From the NCBI GenBank assembly GCA_026393335.1, contig JAPLAJ010000139.1:1-5399 (forward strand): a stretch of DNA of 5,399 nucleotides, read 5' to 3'. This DNA comes from Rhodoluna sp. (GTDB lineage Bacteria > Actinomycetota > Actinomycetes > Actinomycetales > Microbacteriaceae). The position numbers and the translations under genes were made by a program. The notes under the pieces are model-generated. The model saw nothing but the letters and a program-made list of their open reading frames with translations. It was not told the DNA's origin and searched no databases. Shown piece after piece: positions 1 through 5,399 of the stretch. Position 1 is the first letter of the stretch. Each line of letters starts with the position of its first letter.

Positions 1-43
1 CTAGATTCTTCAGGGTAAGGTAGCCTTAACTTTTGACCGATTA

Positions 44-58
44 CCACAAGACTTGTGG
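44..58. repeat. Perfect 15-bp dyad (7-bp arms, 1-nt centre) ahead of divIVA
   Basis: CCACAAG (44-50) and CTTGTGG (52-58) are exact reverse complements around a single A. A one-base centre suits a DNA operator better than an RNA hairpin, although a 5-bp stem with a 5-nt loop (AGACT) could form. It lies 23 nt before the divIVA ATG, just upstream of the ribosome binding site, where a bound repressor could act. I know of no regulator with this exact site, so the functional reading is inference. Confidence 0.4.
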
Positions 59-69
59 CCGATAAGAAT

Positions 70-75
70 AGGGAG
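70..75 (+). promoter_or_regulatory. Ribosome binding site of divIVA, decides the start
   Basis: AGGGAG lies 6 nt before ATG 82. This favours ATG 82 over the in-frame GTG at 55, which has no purine-rich site at suitable distance and falls inside the dyad at 44-58. Confidence 0.75.
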
Positions 76-81
76 ATTTCG

Positions 82-732
82 ATGCCGTTGACTCCAGAAG
101 ATGTCGTAAATAAGAGATTGCAGCCGACCAAATTCCGCGAAGGCTACGATCAAGACGAGGTCGATGACTTCCTAGACGAAGTTGTTCTTGAAATGCGCCG
201 CATTACTCAAGAAAACGAAGACCTTAGACAGCGCTTGCTAGCAGCCGATGGTCGATTGACAGAACTTCAGCGCAGTGGAGCAACACTTGTCCAGCAGGTA
301 AATACTGCAGAAGCTTCTATCCCTGAGTCAACAACTCCAAATGATGCCTTCCCTCAGGCTGCAGCTGACATGAGTTCTTTCGAATCCAACAACACCAACA
401 ACCTTCTTCAGCTTGCTCGTAAGTTGCACGAAGAGCATGTTCGTGAAGGTCTAGAAAAGCGTGATGCACTAGTAGCCGAAGGTCACGCAACCGCAGCTCG
501 AATTGTTCGTGAGGCAGAAGCTCAGCACAAGGCAGATATGTCAAGACTCGAGCAGGAGAAGGCTCTTGCTGAAAACGACCTTCAGACACTCAGAAACTTC
601 GAGCGCGACTACAGGTCCAAACTCAAGTCATACATTGAAGGTCAGCTAAGCGATCTTGAGGCAGCTAATTCATCTGCCCCTAAGACTCCTACCGGCCAAA
701 CACAAATTGCCAACCAAACTTTTCAAATCTGA
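82..732 (+). CDS. divIVA: DivIVA/Wag31 family polar growth and septum-site protein
   Basis: 216 aa from ATG 82. It begins MPLTPEDV, the conserved DivIVA opening that binds curved membrane, followed by a GYDQDEVDDFLDEV block (residues 21-34), the family signature. A first coiled coil covers about residues 28-65. A Ser/Thr/Asn/Pro-rich linker without heptads (about 75-107) leads to a long second coiled coil (about 108-195) containing the conserved RNFERDYRSKLKSYIEGQL block, and then a polar tail rich in Thr, Gln and Asn. In Actinobacteria DivIVA oligomerises at poles and septa and recruits peptidoglycan synthesis for tip growth; it is cytoplasmic and membrane-associated. Extending to GTG 55 would add nine residues (MADKNREIS) that the family lacks and would bury the conserved N-terminus. 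The stop lies 5 nt before lspA, suggesting cotranscription. The family call is firm; the exact role in this organism is inferred. Confidence 0.95.
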   Translation: MPLTPEDVVNKRLQPTKFREGYDQDEVDDFLDEVVLEMRRITQENEDLRQRLLAADGRLTELQRSGATLVQQVNTAEASIPESTTPNDAFPQAAADMSSFESNNTNNLLQLARKLHEEHVREGLEKRDALVAEGHATAARIVREAEAQHKADMSRLEQEKALAENDLQTLRNFERDYRSKLKSYIEGQLSDLEAANSSAPKTPTGQTQIANQTFQI

Positions 733-737
733 TTTAG

Positions 738-1235
738 TTGACTAAAGAAAAAGCATTCAACAAATCAACCCTGATATTTCTGGGGGTAGCCATTTTGGTT
801 ATCGCCTTCGATCAACTCACCAAAGCACTTGCCCTAGCAAATCTAGAACTTTATAAACCCGTTCCAGTTATTGGGGAGATTTTGCATTTCACCCTGGCCT
901 TTAACGATCGGGCAGCTTTTTCTTTAGGTGGTGCAAGTACCTGGGTTTTCACTTTGATTTCATCGCTAGTAGCCCTTGGATTGATATGGTTTGGTCCTAA
1001 GTTCAAGACCAGGGGATGGCTTATTCTCGGCGGTCTGGCTTTAGGGGGAGTGTGTGGAAACCTTATTGATCGACTTTTCAGAGAACCAGGTTTTCCCAAT
1101 GGGCACGTGGTTGATTTCATCCAAATTCCATTCAATTTCCCAATTTTCAATATCGCAGACAGCGCTATCTGTATTGCAGCGTTTTTGATTGCACTTAGAG
1201 TCGTCCGTGGACAAAAGTTCGGTGGCTCTAAGTGA
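738..1235 (+). CDS. lspA: Lipoprotein signal peptidase (signal peptidase II)
   Basis: 165 aa, normal for the family. LspA is an aspartyl protease of the cytoplasmic membrane that cuts the signal peptide from diacylglyceryl-modified prolipoproteins just before the lipidated Cys. Four hydrophobic segments are visible at about 11-33, 68-86, 93-110 and 135-156. Motifs in order are DQLTK (25-29), NDRAAFS (56-62), GNLIDR (107-112), HVVDF (123-127) and FNIADS (137-142). The predicted catalytic pair is D126 and D141, by analogy with D124/D143 of Pseudomonas LspA. The start is TTG 738: an in-frame TAG lies immediately upstream (735-737) and no ATG or GTG follows before the first membrane helix. No clear Shine-Dalgarno is seen, so translation may depend on ribosomes ending divIVA 5 nt upstream. 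Its stop overlaps the rluD start. Oddity: residue 58 is Arg where the family motif NxGAAF normally has Gly. Confidence 0.95.
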   Translation: MTKEKAFNKSTLIFLGVAILVIAFDQLTKALALANLELYKPVPVIGEILHFTLAFNDRAAFSLGGASTWVFTLISSLVALGLIWFGPKFKTRGWLILGGLALGGVCGNLIDRLFREPGFPNGHVVDFIQIPFNFPIFNIADSAICIAAFLIALRVVRGQKFGGSK

Positions 1236-2158
1236 CACAAGAGAAGTTGGTTCAGGTTACTGAAGGATTAGATGGAACTAGAGCGGATGCTGGTGTTGCA
1301 AAGCTACTCGGCATGAGCAGATCATCGGTGGCGGCAATTATTGAACAAGGGCTAGTCCAACAAAATGATTTGGTTATTGGCAAATCAGATTCTTTAGTTG
1401 CAGATGCCTGGCTTCGAATTACTCTGCCAAAACCAAAAGCTCCGCTAGAGCTTGTAGCGCAAAACGTTGAAGGGCTAAAAGTTGTTTATCAAGATCACGA
1501 CATAGTGGTGGTGGACAAACCTGCGGGTGTGGCAGCTCATCCTTCGGTTGGTTGGGATGGTCCGAGTGTCGGCGGTGCGCTTTTGGCACTAGGCATAGAA
1601 ATGTCAACAAGCGGAGTTGCTGAACGTCAGGGAATTGTTTCCAGGCTAGATGTTGGCACCAGTGGGCTAATGGTTCTTACCAAAACAGAGATTGCCTATA
1701 GCCGCATGAAGCAAGCTTTTAGAGATCGAGTAGTGGATAAGACATATCACGCTCTAGTCCAAGGTCATCCAGACCCTAGCGCTGGAACCATTGATACTCC
1801 GATCGCAAGACATTTAAAGCATGAATACAAGTTCGCGGTATCTCTAGATGGCAAGCCATCTGTGACTCATTACAAAACTCTTGAGGCTTTTGCTGCCGCA
1901 TCGCTTTTAGAAATAGAGCTGGAAACCGGTAGAACTCACCAGATTAGAGTTCACTTCTCTGCCTTCAAGCACCCTTTGGTAGGAGATAGCCTTTACGGCT
2001 GCGACTCAAAACTAGCGCTCAGGTTAGGGATGGAACGCCAGTGGCTACACGCCATGAAACTTGGTTTTATCCACCCAACCAAAGGCGAATACGTGAGCTT
2101 CGAGAGTTCATACCCTCAAGACCTAACCCACGCTCTGGAAGTCCTACGCACCAGTTAG
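1232..2158 (+). CDS. rluD: RluA/RluD-family 23S rRNA pseudouridine synthase
   Basis: 308 aa. The N-terminal S4 RNA-binding domain (about residues 13-65, RADAGVAKLLGMSRSSV...) is followed by the RluA-type catalytic domain (about 80-300). Seen motifs are VVVDKPAGVAAHPS (92-105), the active-site segment IVSRLDVGTSGLMVLTK (135-151) with D140 as the expected nucleophilic Asp, GRTHQIRVH (233-241) and HPLVGDSLYG (247-256). The enzyme isomerises uridine to pseudouridine in rRNA; E. coli RluD modifies 23S helix 69 (1911, 1915, 1917). The S4 domain and length fit RluD/RluC better than RluA, but target positions cannot be read from sequence. The start is GTG 1232, overlapping the lspA stop as GTGA, with a GGTGG (1221-1225) 6 nt before it, which fits translational coupling. 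Oddity: the usual His before RLD is Ser (S137). Confidence 0.92.
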   Translation: MTQEKLVQVTEGLDGTRADAGVAKLLGMSRSSVAAIIEQGLVQQNDLVIGKSDSLVADAWLRITLPKPKAPLELVAQNVEGLKVVYQDHDIVVVDKPAGVAAHPSVGWDGPSVGGALLALGIEMSTSGVAERQGIVSRLDVGTSGLMVLTKTEIAYSRMKQAFRDRVVDKTYHALVQGHPDPSAGTIDTPIARHLKHEYKFAVSLDGKPSVTHYKTLEAFAAASLLEIELETGRTHQIRVHFSAFKHPLVGDSLYGCDSKLALRLGMERQWLHAMKLGFIHPTKGEYVSFESSYPQDLTHALEVLRTS

Positions 2159-2237
2159 CATCGGGCGGAGAGCCTGAAATAAGATGGCCAATAGCCAAGT
2201 TAGGCTATTTCCCCAGCCAATAAAAAGTAAGTAAGCA
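2159..2237 (+). promoter_or_regulatory. rluD-dnaE gap: candidate dnaE promoter and leader hairpin
   Basis: The 79-nt gap holds TAAGAT (2180-2185), a fair match to a sigma-A -10 box; the best -35 (TTAGCA, 2155-2160) is 4/6 with a long 19-nt spacer, so the promoter is tentative. Directly downstream is a perfect 7-bp hairpin (AATAGCC 2190-2196, loop AAGTTA, GGCTATT 2203-2209), flanked by a possible outer TGGC/GCCA pairing (2185-2188 with 2216-2219). No T-run follows, so it is not a standard intrinsic terminator. A transcript starting near 2192 would begin in the hairpin. Before dnaE there is only a weak purine stretch (AAGTAAGTAAG, 2226-2236) instead of a clear Shine-Dalgarno. Confidence 0.35.
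2190..2209 (+). repeat. Perfect 7-bp stem, 6-nt loop, in the dnaE leader
   Basis: AATAGCC and GGCTATT pair exactly around AAGTTA. It sits 32 nt after the rluD stop and 28 nt before the dnaE ATG. The sequence TCCCCAGCC follows, so there is no U-tract. It may act as an RNA 3'-end or processing structure for the rluD transcript, or as an element of the dnaE leader. Confidence 0.5.
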
Positions 2238-5200
2238 ATGACTTCAAGTAGCGATAACTTTGTGCACCTGCATGTGCACACGGATTACTCCATGCTTGAT
2301 GGGGCCGCCAAGATTGATGAACTACTTACTAAAGCCGTTGATTTTGAAATGCCAGCCATTGCTATCACCGATCATGGCAATAACTTTGGAGCCTATGAGT
2401 TTTGGCAAAAAGCTACCAAAAAAGGTATCAAGCCAATCATTGGTATTGAAGCATATCTAGCTCCTGGTTCAAGACTTGATAAATCCAGAACCTATTGGGC
2501 TGATGGTGGTGACGATGACTTATCTAAAGGCGCTTATTCACACCTAACCATGCTCTCCACCGATAACGACAGCATGATGAATCTATTCAAGCTAAGTTCT
2601 TATGCCTGGCTCGAAGGCTATTACTTCCAACCGAGAATGGACAGAGAACTTCTAGCAAAATACTCCAAAGGAATTATCGCTACCTCGGGATGTGCCGGTG
2701 GAGAAGTGCAAACCAGATTGCGACTAGGGCAATACAAAGAAGCGTTAGAAACAGCTGCTGAGTTTAGAGATATTTTTGGTAAAGAAAACTACTTCATTGA
2801 GATCATGGATCATGGAGCTAGTGTCGAACGAAGATCTTTCGACGAACTGATAAAGCTCTCTAAAGACCTAGGTATTCCACTACTGGCAACTAATGACCTC
2901 CACTACACAGAACCTGGCCACGTAGAAGCCCAAGAGGCGCTGTTATGTATTCAAACCGCTACAAAGATGACCGATGAACGTCGGTTCAAGTTCGACGGTG
3001 AAGGCTACTATCTCAAGAGTGCAAGGCAGATGCGAGAGCTCTTTGCCGATTTCCCAGAAGCTTGTGACAACACACTTCTGGTAGCTGAAAGATCTAACAT
3101 CAGTTTCGAAGAGCGTAACCTCATGCCAAGGTTTGCTGTTCCTGAAGGTCATACTGAAGCGTCTTGGTTCGAACAAGAAGTTGTGGCCGGAATGAAATCA
3201 AGGTTCGGCTCTAACATCCCAGTTGAATATCAAGAACGAATTGCTTACGAAATTGAAGTAATCAAGAACATGAACTTTCCTGGCTACTTCCTTGTTGTTG
3301 CAGACTTTATTGCTTGGGCCAGAGCACAGGGTATTCGCGTTGGTCCTGGTCGAGGCTCAGCTGCAGGCTCTTTGGTTTCATACGTTTTGGGAATAACAGC
3401 CCTTGACCCAATCAAATACGGTCTAATCTTTGAGCGCTTTCTAAACCCAAGCAGAAAGAGCTTGCCGGATATCGATGTGGACTTCGATGACCGCAGGCGT
3501 GGTGAAGTTATTCGCTACGTAACAGAAAAGTATGGCGATGATCGAGTTGCCCAGATCATTACCTACGGAACCATCAAGGCGAAGCAAAGTTTGAAGGATG
3601 CCGCCAGAGTCTTAGGCATGGATTACTCAGTTGGTGAAAAACTCACCAAAGCAATGCCACCGATGATTCTTGGAAAAGATATGACACTTCGGGAGATGGT
3701 TGAAGACCCAAAACTGAAGCCTGTAGTTGAGTCAATAGTTGAAGAGCCGACAGAAGATGACTTTGAGGAAGAAACAATTGAGTTTGAACCGGTGGCAATT
3801 GCGGCAGCTGCTGCTCCGACAGATATAAAGAGTAGATACAAAGAAGCTGCAGAGTTCAGAAAGATTCTGGAAGAAGATCCTGATGCTAGAAAAGTTTTTG
3901 AATTAGCTAGGGGACTAGAGGGGCTAAAGCGCCAAACCAGCGTGCACGCAGCAGGCGTAATCATGTCTGCAGTTCCACTTCTTGATGTCATCCCAGTTAT
4001 TCGACGCGATGACGATGGAGCTATCATCACAGCTTTTGCTCAAAAGCCTTGTGAAGATTTAGGTCTAGTAAAGATGGACTTCTTGGGGTTGCGTAACCTA
4101 ACTGTCTTAGATAGTGCTATCGAGAACGCTCTGTCTAACCGGGGAGAGACTGTAATTCTTGAAGATCTCGATCTGGATGGCGATGTGAACACCTACGAGA
4201 TGCTCTCAAGAGGAGAGACTCTCGGAGTATTCCAGCTCGATGGTGGCCAGATGCGATCGCTGTTGAAAATCTTGAAGCCAACTAAGTTCGAACACATTTC
4301 AGCAGCTATTGCTTTGTATCGACCTGGTCCTATGGGTGTTGGTTCACACACGTCCTATGCTCACCGTAAAAACGGTAATGAGCAACCAGTTTCTATTCAC
4401 CCAGATCTTGAAGGTCCGCTTGCGGAAATCCTCGATCCAACTTACGGCTTGATTGTTTATCAAGAGCAGGTTATGGCAGTTGCGCAAAAGGTGGCTAACT
4501 TCTCACTAGTACAAGCAGACGCACTTAGAAGCGCTATGGGTAAGAAACTCAAAGATGTTCTTGATGAGCAAATGGCCAGCTTCAAAGCAGGTATGAAACA
4601 AAACGGTTTCAGTGAAGTTGTAATTGAAAAACTTTGGGACACGTTGCTTCCCTTTGCTGACTATGCCTTCAACAAAGCACACAGCGCTGCCTACGGCGTG
4701 CTTTCCTACTGGACTGCATACATGAAGGCGAACTTCCCGCAGGAGTACATGGCAGCACTACTAACCTCTGTGAGAAGTTCTAGAGATCGTCTTGGAGTTT
4801 ATCTAAGCGAAGCAAGAAGAGCTGGTATCCAGGTGTTGCCGCCAGATGTAAATGATTCAATTGCAGATTTTAGAGCTGTTGGCAAAGACATTCGATTTGG
4901 CTTGGAAGCTATCAGAAACGTAGGACTTGGCGTTGTTCAAGAAATAGTTCGAACAAGGGAAACTGAAGGAAGATTTGAATCTTTCCAAGATTTCGTAGCC
5001 AAGGTTCCTGCATCTGTCTGCACAAAAAAAGTAATCGAGTCGCTTATCAAGGCTGGAGCTTTTGATTCGTTCGGTGTTTCTCGCAGGGCTCTGTTTGAAG
5101 CACATGAAGATATCATCGCCGCCGAGATTAAGGCTAAGAAATCGAAAACTACTGGCGATAGCGATCTATTTGATGACTTTGATTCGGGAGAGACCACCTA

Positions 5201-5399
5201 CAAGATCGCTAACTTAGCTGAGTGGCCTCAACGTCAGTTGCTAAGCCTTGAACGCGAGATGCTAGGGCTTTACGTTAGTGCTCATCCTCTGCAAGGAGCT
5301 GAAAGCAAGCTGCGAAGCAGCGCAACTGAAACTATCGCATCTTTCAACACCCGGACTAATTTCGTAGACACCGAGACAGTAACTCTTGCAGGCCTAATC
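2238..5399 (+). CDS. dnaE: DNA polymerase III alpha subunit, DnaE1 type (3' end outside window)
   Basis: 1054 codons without a stop; roughly 130 or more C-terminal residues (OB fold and tail) are missing, judging by actinobacterial DnaE1 of about 1180 aa. It is the catalytic subunit of the replicative polymerase. The start is ATG 2238: in-frame TAA lies at 2232, and the N-terminus MTSSSDNFVHLHVH matches the family. The PHP domain (about 8-285) keeps all nine metal ligands as aligned to mycobacterial DnaE1: H12, H14, D21, H46, E71, H102, C152, D220, H222, predicting built-in 3'-5' proofreading. Polymerase motifs are GPGRGSAAGS (369-378), PDIDVDF with D411/D413, and KMDFLG with D614, the three catalytic aspartates. 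Also present are GVFQLDGG (663-670), YRPGPMG (694-700), FNKAHSAAYG (811-820), and a helix-hairpin-helix region near 862-960. Oddities are an extra acidic/Ala-rich segment at about 492-531 and a clamp motif reading DSDLF (974-978). An intact PHP site argues against the DnaE2/ImuC mutagenic paralogue. Confidence 0.97.
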   Translation, partial: MTSSSDNFVHLHVHTDYSMLDGAAKIDELLTKAVDFEMPAIAITDHGNNFGAYEFWQKATKKGIKPIIGIEAYLAPGSRLDKSRTYWADGGDDDLSKGAYSHLTMLSTDNDSMMNLFKLSSYAWLEGYYFQPRMDRELLAKYSKGIIATSGCAGGEVQTRLRLGQYKEALETAAEFRDIFGKENYFIEIMDHGASVERRSFDELIKLSKDLGIPLLATNDLHYTEPGHVEAQEALLCIQTATKMTDERRFKFDGEGYYLKSARQMRELFADFPEACDNTLLVAERSNISFEERNLMPRFAVPEGHTEASWFEQEVVAGMKSRFGSNIPVEYQERIAYEIEVIKNMNFPGYFLVVADFIAWARAQGIRVGPGRGSAAGSLVSYVLGITALDPIKYGLIFERFLNPSRKSLPDIDVDFDDRRRGEVIRYVTEKYGDDRVAQIITYGTIKAKQSLKDAARVLGMDYSVGEKLTKAMPPMILGKDMTLREMVEDPKLKPVVESIVEEPTEDDFEEETIEFEPVAIAAAAAPTDIKSRYKEAAEFRKILEEDPDARKVFELARGLEGLKRQTSVHAAGVIMSAVPLLDVIPVIRRDDDGAIITAFAQKPCEDLGLVKMDFLGLRNLTVLDSAIENALSNRGETVILEDLDLDGDVNTYEMLSRGETLGVFQLDGGQMRSLLKILKPTKFEHISAAIALYRPGPMGVGSHTSYAHRKNGNEQPVSIHPDLEGPLAEILDPTYGLIVYQEQVMAVAQKVANFSLVQADALRSAMGKKLKDVLDEQMASFKAGMKQNGFSEVVIEKLWDTLLPFADYAFNKAHSAAYGVLSYWTAYMKANFPQEYMAALLTSVRSSRDRLGVYLSEARRAGIQVLPPDVNDSIADFRAVGKDIRFGLEAIRNVGLGVVQEIVRTRETEGRFESFQDFVAKVPASVCTKKVIESLIKAGAFDSFGVSRRALFEAHEDIIAAEIKAKKSKTTGDSDLFDDFDSGETTYKIANLAEWPQRQLLSLEREMLGLYVSAHPLQGAESKLRSSATETIASFNTRTNFVDTETVTLAGLI
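3711..3830 (+). other. Acidic/alanine-rich insertion within DnaE (thumb region)
   Basis: DnaE residues 492-531 separate the family-conserved DP (490-491) from RYKEAAE (533-539). In mycobacterial DnaE1, as I recall it, only three residues lie between DP and RYKEAAE, so about 38 are extra. The segment begins KLKPVVESIVEE, becomes strongly acidic (EEPTEDDFEEETIEFE, 502-517) and ends in AIAAAAAP (520-527). By position relative to E. coli DnaE it falls in the thumb. The frame is open on both sides and conserved sequence resumes at once, so it is an in-frame insertion and not a frameshift. Confidence 0.7.
5157..5171 (+). other. Candidate internal beta-clamp-binding motif of DnaE (DSDLF)
   Basis: Residues 974-978 read DSDLF, followed by DDF, between the helix-hairpin-helix region and the OB fold. 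This is where E. coli DnaE has QADMF and mycobacterial DnaE1 has QFDLF. The hydrophobic LF end is kept but the leading Gln is Asp. The motif normally docks the polymerase on the DnaN sliding clamp. Confidence 0.55.

Larger units (their letters stand above)
1..81 (+). other. Leader region upstream of divIVA, no complete gene
   Basis: This short stretch precedes divIVA. A reading frame entering from the left edge ends at TAA 16-18 (residues LDSSG) and another at TAG 21-23, so one of them could be the tail of an upstream gene. In related actinobacteria a YggT-family or sepF-type cell-division gene usually sits here, but too little is present to identify one. The stretch holds a small hairpin (TAAGG, loop TAG, CCTTA, 16-28) followed by CTTTT, and a separate perfect dyad at 44-58. 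A TTGACC resembling a -35 box lies at 33-38, but no convincing -10 follows at normal spacing. Confidence 0.5.

Noticed and set aside
33..38. TTGACC as a -35 box for divIVA
   Set aside because: No acceptable -10 lies 16-18 nt downstream; that position falls in the dyad and in GC-rich TGGCCG.
55..81. GTG start extending divIVA by nine residues
   Set aside because: ATG 82 has AGGGAG at ideal spacing and gives the conserved MPLTPEDV start; the extension has no family counterpart.
851..1240. Reverse-strand reading frame opposite lspA
   Set aside because: It covers the conserved LspA motifs on the other strand, has no recognisable family features and has no ribosome binding site context.
2190..2209. 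Intrinsic terminator after rluD
   Set aside because: The stem is perfect but is followed by TCCCCAGCC with no T-run, so it does not meet the usual terminator pattern.
2041..2223. 60-codon forward frame overlapping the end of rluD and the gap
   Set aside because: Most of it is out of frame within conserved RluD sequence, and its product is Pro/Arg-rich with no family features.
2261..2280. Perfect inverted repeat TGTGCAC-CTGCAT-GTGCACA early in dnaE
   Set aside because: It is produced by codons for the conserved PHP metal-binding residues VHLHVH (GTG CAC CTG CAT GTG CAC). A regulatory role is possible but the coding explanation is enough.
3711..3830. Intein in dnaE
   Set aside because: The inserted segment is about 38 residues, far below intein size, has no Cys/Ser start or HN end, and is not at a conserved catalytic motif.
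3623..4030. 135-codon reverse-strand reading frame rich in Ser
   Set aside because: It is antisense to well conserved DnaE sequence, its product is low-complexity Ser/Ala-rich, and the dnaE frame explains all of the region.

Overview
The window suggests a low-to-moderate-GC actinobacterium. Actinobacterial hallmarks are a DivIVA/Wag31-type polar growth protein, a DnaE1-type replicative polymerase with a complete PHP metal site (close to mycobacterial DnaE1 motif by motif as I recall that sequence), and the gene order divIVA-lspA-rluD-dnaE. The DivIVA N-terminus and base composition (mid-40s % GC, estimated by eye) fit a planktonic Microbacteriaceae relative such as the Luna-type freshwater lineages. 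That placement is inference from memory and is not proven by the window.

Layout, all on the + strand. Bases 1-81 are non-coding or the last bases of an upstream gene, with two small dyads and a good ribosome binding site. divIVA (82-732) is followed after 5 nt by lspA (738-1235, TTG start), which overlaps rluD by 4 nt (GTGA; rluD 1232-2158). A 79-nt gap with a hairpin and a possible -10 box precedes dnaE (2238 to beyond 5399). dnaE is open to the window edge: 1054 codons are present, and the OB fold and C-terminal domain lie outside. Coding density is very high and there are no mobile elements, RNA genes or CRISPR arrays.

The genes share a growth and replication theme: polar wall growth (DivIVA), lipoprotein maturation (LspA), 23S rRNA modification (RluD family) and chromosome replication (DnaE). 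divIVA-lspA-rluD look translationally coupled, while dnaE may also have its own promoter.

I found no previously undescribed multi-gene system. The most distinctive signals are inside dnaE: an extra acidic/alanine-rich segment of about 38 residues in the thumb region, and a beta-clamp-binding motif in which the usual Gln is Asp. Smaller oddities are a Gly-to-Arg change in the LspA NxGAAF motif, a Ser in place of His before the catalytic Asp motif of RluD, and a perfect 15-bp dyad just upstream of divIVA.
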